Source: Thermosediminibacterales bacterium (lineage in GTDB: Bacteria > Bacillota > Thermosediminibacteria > Koleobacterales > JARRCM01). From it: DNA of 42,745 bases. The DNA lies in contig JARRCM010000018.1 in the NCBI GenBank assembly GCA_029982205.1, positions 1 through 42,745 of the forward strand, in the 5' to 3' direction. The notes beneath the pieces were generated by a model. It did no database searches and was not told the origin of the DNA. It saw nothing but the letters and a program-made list of their open reading frames with translations. The position numbers were made by a program, and so were the translations under genes. Shown here one piece after another: positions 40,596 through 42,745 of the stretch; positions within the stretch are counted from its first letter, which is position 1, and every line of letters begins with the position of its first letter.

Positions 40596-41999
40596 TCAAC
40601 CCCTTTTTGTTAACACTAAAATCCAATCAGTATCTATACGTTCTTCCCGAGGAACTTTAATAAAATGTTTAATAATTTCTGATGCAAAATAGTTTTCCAA
40701 TTTAAAGCCAACTTTTTCTGCCAACGCTATTATATATTTCCAGTTTTCAAAGACTTCACCGCGAATTCTGTTATTACCAACCACTATAATATATCGAGCG
40801 TTAAACTTTAAGACTTTGTAAACTTCCTCTAAATTTTTTTGCATGTCTTTTAAATATTTATACGCTATATAGGCCCGGCGTGGGTCTTTGTTATATATTT
40901 TCGTAATTACCTCATCGGCCTCTTTTACTCCAATTAGGTGTAATTCTTTATAATCTTTCGCGGATACGCTTTCCGTTCCTACCTGTTTTTTCTTGAGAGG
41001 AGTAAGTGAACCTTGAGCGAACCCTAACCAATATGTTTCCAATTGATGTGTTCTTGGATAATCAACTGCATTTGCATAAGGCGGAGAGGTCAGTGCAAGG
41101 TCAAATGTTTCCTTCTTATATTTGATATTTCTTGCATCCATATTTTCCGGAAAAGTAACGTTTATATTGTTAGGACATAAACGAGAAAAGTCTATCATTT
41201 TAGGTATATTTGTAAGGACTGCTTCTGCAAACTTTCTAAGCGCATCAGAGGGATTTACTACTTTATTTAACTTCTTTCTTATTACCGTTCTGGTGCAATT
41301 GTCATCTGCGTTAGAAACAGAACGGATAATTGACGAAAAACAAACCTTTAAAAAATCTTTTACATCTTCATTAGTATCAAGGTTCTCAATGCAATTTTTT
41401 ATATATGCAAGTTCTAAAATGATTTCTCGATTAAACCAGTTATCTCGATAAGGGAAAGAAGGTATGTCATCAACAGATACTTTTTCGGGGTGGTAATTAA
41501 CTAAAAGACGCAATATTTTGTTTTTGCAAATTTCTAATTCGGTTTTATCCAAGGGGGTAACTTTTACCTTGGCAATAAATCTAGAAAAAGGAGAAACATC
41601 TATACCTACAGAGTGCCTTTTTGCTAAAAGCGCTTCTATATTTGTTGTAGCACTCCCTGAAAAAGGGTCGATAATTAAATCTCCTTCTTTAGAGTAACGC
41701 TTTATCAACCAGCGAGGAAGCTCAGGGAAAAACTTAGCCGGATATTTATGTAATCCATGTGTTAAACTAGATTGGTCATAACTAATAAACAAAAACCTAT
41801 CTTCGTTATTGATAGGTAAATCAACAGGAATTTCTCCATCAACCCGTATAATTTTTTCACCAAACTCGTTTACAATTTCTTTCACATTATCTAGAGGTTC
41901 GTTATCCTCAAGTTTTTGTGCCCCGTTTCTTTTGAATTTTTTTGCAACCTTTGCTTTTATTTCATCAAGTGAGATAGGGTAGTAATTTAATGCTTGCAT
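40596..41999 (-). CDS. SAM-dependent DNA methyltransferase (N4-cytosine/N6-adenine type)
   Basis: A 467-residue amino-methyltransferase. The SAM-binding motif I DPFSGSATT is at 111-119, preceded by HGLHKYPAKFFPELPRWLI (81-99), a motif X-like segment seen in restriction-associated methyltransferases. The catalytic motif IV is TSPPYANAVDY at 304-314; TSPPY is commonest in N4-cytosine enzymes. About 185 residues separate motifs I and IV and probably include target recognition. The C-terminus has YIIVVGNNRIRG and a final DTDWILVLTKRG. ATG 41999 follows AAGGAGG. It is cotranscribed with the small nuclease candidate, and both genes are visibly more A/T-rich than their neighbours, consistent with transfer. 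Confidence 0.87.
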   Translation of the reverse strand: MQALNYYPISLDEIKAKVAKKFKRNGAQKLEDNEPLDNVKEIVNEFGEKIIRVDGEIPVDLPINNEDRFLFISYDQSSLTHGLHKYPAKFFPELPRWLIKRYSKEGDLIIDPFSGSATTNIEALLAKRHSVGIDVSPFSRFIAKVKVTPLDKTELEICKNKILRLLVNYHPEKVSVDDIPSFPYRDNWFNREIILELAYIKNCIENLDTNEDVKDFLKVCFSSIIRSVSNADDNCTRTVIRKKLNKVVNPSDALRKFAEAVLTNIPKMIDFSRLCPNNINVTFPENMDARNIKYKKETFDLALTSPPYANAVDYPRTHQLETYWLGFAQGSLTPLKKKQVGTESVSAKDYKELHLIGVKEADEVITKIYNKDPRRAYIAYKYLKDMQKNLEEVYKVLKFNARYIIVVGNNRIRGEVFENWKYIIALAEKVGFKLENYFASEIIKHFIKVPREERIDTDWILVLTKRG

Positions 42000-42362
42000 T
42001 TTGTGTTTTCCTCCTTGACCTTATGTTTAAGAGGTGTAAAGTAATATATTATTCTATACAAATAAGCTAAAATCCTGCCTTATAAAGAATAAAAGCAATT
42101 TTGCATTTGATTTTCTGATTAATCTTAGATCAAAAAAATTTTAGATTAAAAAGATTTTTAAGAAGGAATTTCAAAAAAAAGTATAGAATATATCAAATAT
42201 AATAAAATGCAAATATATTACAAAATCGCTTTATATTTCTATAATAACATTTAATGGAGGAGTCAAAAAAAGATAAATTGAATTTTCCTAAAAAGAGATT
42301 TTTATACTAGAATTAGGATTTGAATTATTGAGAAAAATGAATAAATAAAAAATAGGCTTTAG

Positions 42363-42447
42363 GGGTTAACCCTTAGAGTGAATGAGAGAATGAGAGAGAG
42401 CCTTAGTATGGGAATGAAGTTAATATTCCCTGTTATGGCTCTTTTTT
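42363..42447 (+). terminator. Palindrome and terminator-like hairpin in the alcohol dehydrogenase leader
   Basis: A perfect GGGTTAACCC palindrome lies at 42363-42372. A larger hairpin follows: AGAGCC (42397-42402) pairs with GGCTCT (42437-42442), with an inner GGGAAT/ATTCCC helix (42410-42415 with 42425-42430) separated by a near-symmetric internal loop, and a T-run at 42442-42447. As no gene precedes it on this strand, it looks like a leader attenuator. The remaining A/T-rich stretch 42000-42360 shows only a weak inverted repeat (TTAATCT/AGATTAA, 42119-42149) and no convincing gene. Confidence 0.6.
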
Positions 42448-42461
42448 ATTACATTAAGTTT

Positions 42462-42505
42462 GTAGAGCTTTGGTGAAAGGGGGGATTATTAAACAAAAGC
42501 TCTAC
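42462..42505 (+). promoter_or_regulatory. Hairpin just upstream of the alcohol dehydrogenase gene
   Basis: GTAGAGCTTT (42462-42471) and AAAGCTCTAC (42496-42505) form a perfect 10-bp stem enclosing a 24-nt loop that contains AAAGGGGGG. The stem ends 30 bases before the start codon. I do not recognise a known riboswitch class; it may be an RNA regulatory element or a DNA operator. Confidence 0.5.
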
Positions 42506-42535
42506 TCTAAAAATAAAAAAGGAGGAGTCGTTGAT

Positions 42536-42745
42536 ATGGAATTAAAATCCAGTTTATTACACATACCTCCGACCATACTATATGGTCCAGGTTGCCTACA
42601 GAACTTAGGTGAGAAAATAAAACCTTTAGGCAAAAAAGCCCTCGTGGTAACTGACGAAATAATGACAAAAGTAGGCTATCTTGAAAAAGTTACTGATATT
42701 TTAGGAAAACAAGGAATAGCCTATGAAATATACAACAAAGTAAAC
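42536..42745 (+). CDS. Iron-containing alcohol dehydrogenase, N-terminal part (runs off the window)
   Basis: The first 70 residues of a group III (iron-dependent) alcohol dehydrogenase: HIPPTILYGPGCLQNLGEKIKPLGKKALVVTDEIMTKVGYLEKVTDILGKQGIAYEIYNKV is the typical N-terminal NAD(P)-binding region, with P-x-x-I-x-x-G-x-G-x-L and ALVVTD. Family members interconvert alcohols and aldehydes with NAD(P)H; the metal-binding His/Asp residues lie beyond the window. ATG 42536 follows AAAGGAGGAG. It is preceded by a 500-bp A/T-rich spacer with two hairpins, implying regulated expression. Substrate cannot be judged. Confidence 0.88.
   Translation, partial: MELKSSLLHIPPTILYGPGCLQNLGEKIKPLGKKALVVTDEIMTKVGYLEKVTDILGKQGIAYEIYNKVN

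Noticed and set aside
42254-42310. A possible 18-codon peptide ORF in the long spacer
   Set aside because: It has no ribosome binding site upstream (the GGAGG is inside it), and such short frames are expected by chance in this A/T-rich stretch.
42471-42486. A possible sigma-54 promoter upstream of the alcohol dehydrogenase (TGGTGAAAGGGGGGA)
   Set aside because: The -12 GC dinucleotide is missing at the required spacing, and the bases form the loop of the hairpin.

Overview
The window reads as chromosomal DNA of a low-GC, anaerobic Gram-positive bacterium (Bacillota, Clostridia; relatives of Thermoanaerobacterales/Thermosediminibacterales are my best guess). The reasons are strong AGGAGG-type ribosome sites with many TTG/GTG starts, a T-box and a c-di-AMP (ydaO-type) riboswitch, TTGACA/TATAAT promoters, a small clostridial-type ferredoxin, FeoAB, a corrinoid adenosyltransferase, and a bifunctional fructose-1,6-bisphosphate aldolase/phosphatase of the kind typical of archaea and thermophilic anaerobes. 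I see no tRNA, rRNA, CRISPR array, integrase or transposase gene.

Layout. 1-99: 3' end (domains V and VI) of a group II intron cut by the window edge, abutting a FlK-like thioesterase gene on the minus strand. 749-5400: a sigma-54 module made of a PAS/AAA+/Fis enhancer-binding regulator, three near-identical 18-bp palindromes, a -24/-12 promoter, a CitMHS transporter and a split AtuA (DUF1446) pair. 5537-9190: GDSL esterase, DtxR-family repressor, and divergent feoA-feoB with a palindromic operator candidate. 9377-14043: truncated YdjM-like membrane protein, c-di-AMP riboswitch controlling an opine-dehydrogenase-family gene, a MATE exporter plus MarR regulator with a 23-bp palindrome on the promoter, and a stand-alone pyruvate-kinase C-terminal domain. 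14096-17410: large U32-family protein and acyl-ACP thioesterase.

17445-24411: complete trpEGDCFBA operon led by a tRNA-Trp T-box whose antiterminator/terminator half is duplicated, so one Stem I is followed by two T-box/terminator modules. 24488-29201: housekeeping genes (HAD phosphatase, ferredoxin, corrinoid adenosyltransferase, coaD, thiamine pyrophosphokinase, oxaloacetate decarboxylase/pyruvate carboxylase carboxyltransferase subunit). 29365-35982: a complete Wadjet (JetABCD) SMC-type anti-plasmid defence operon. 36014-39910: phosphatidylserine synthase and decarboxylase, FBP aldolase/phosphatase, acetylornithine aminotransferase. 40096-41999: an AT-rich two-gene restriction-modification-like pair (DNA methyltransferase plus a small PD-(D/E)xK-like nuclease candidate). 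42000-42535: AT-rich spacer with an unassigned structured leader ahead of an iron-dependent alcohol dehydrogenase that runs off the window.

Most notable for follow-up: the tandem T-box modules; the c-di-AMP riboswitch in front of an opine-type dehydrogenase; the sigma-54 enhancer/promoter set controlling an uncharacterised CitMHS/split-AtuA pathway; the unassigned hairpin leader at 42363-42505; and the Wadjet and methyltransferase/nuclease defence modules. All assignments come from reading the sequence and recalled family knowledge; no database search was run.
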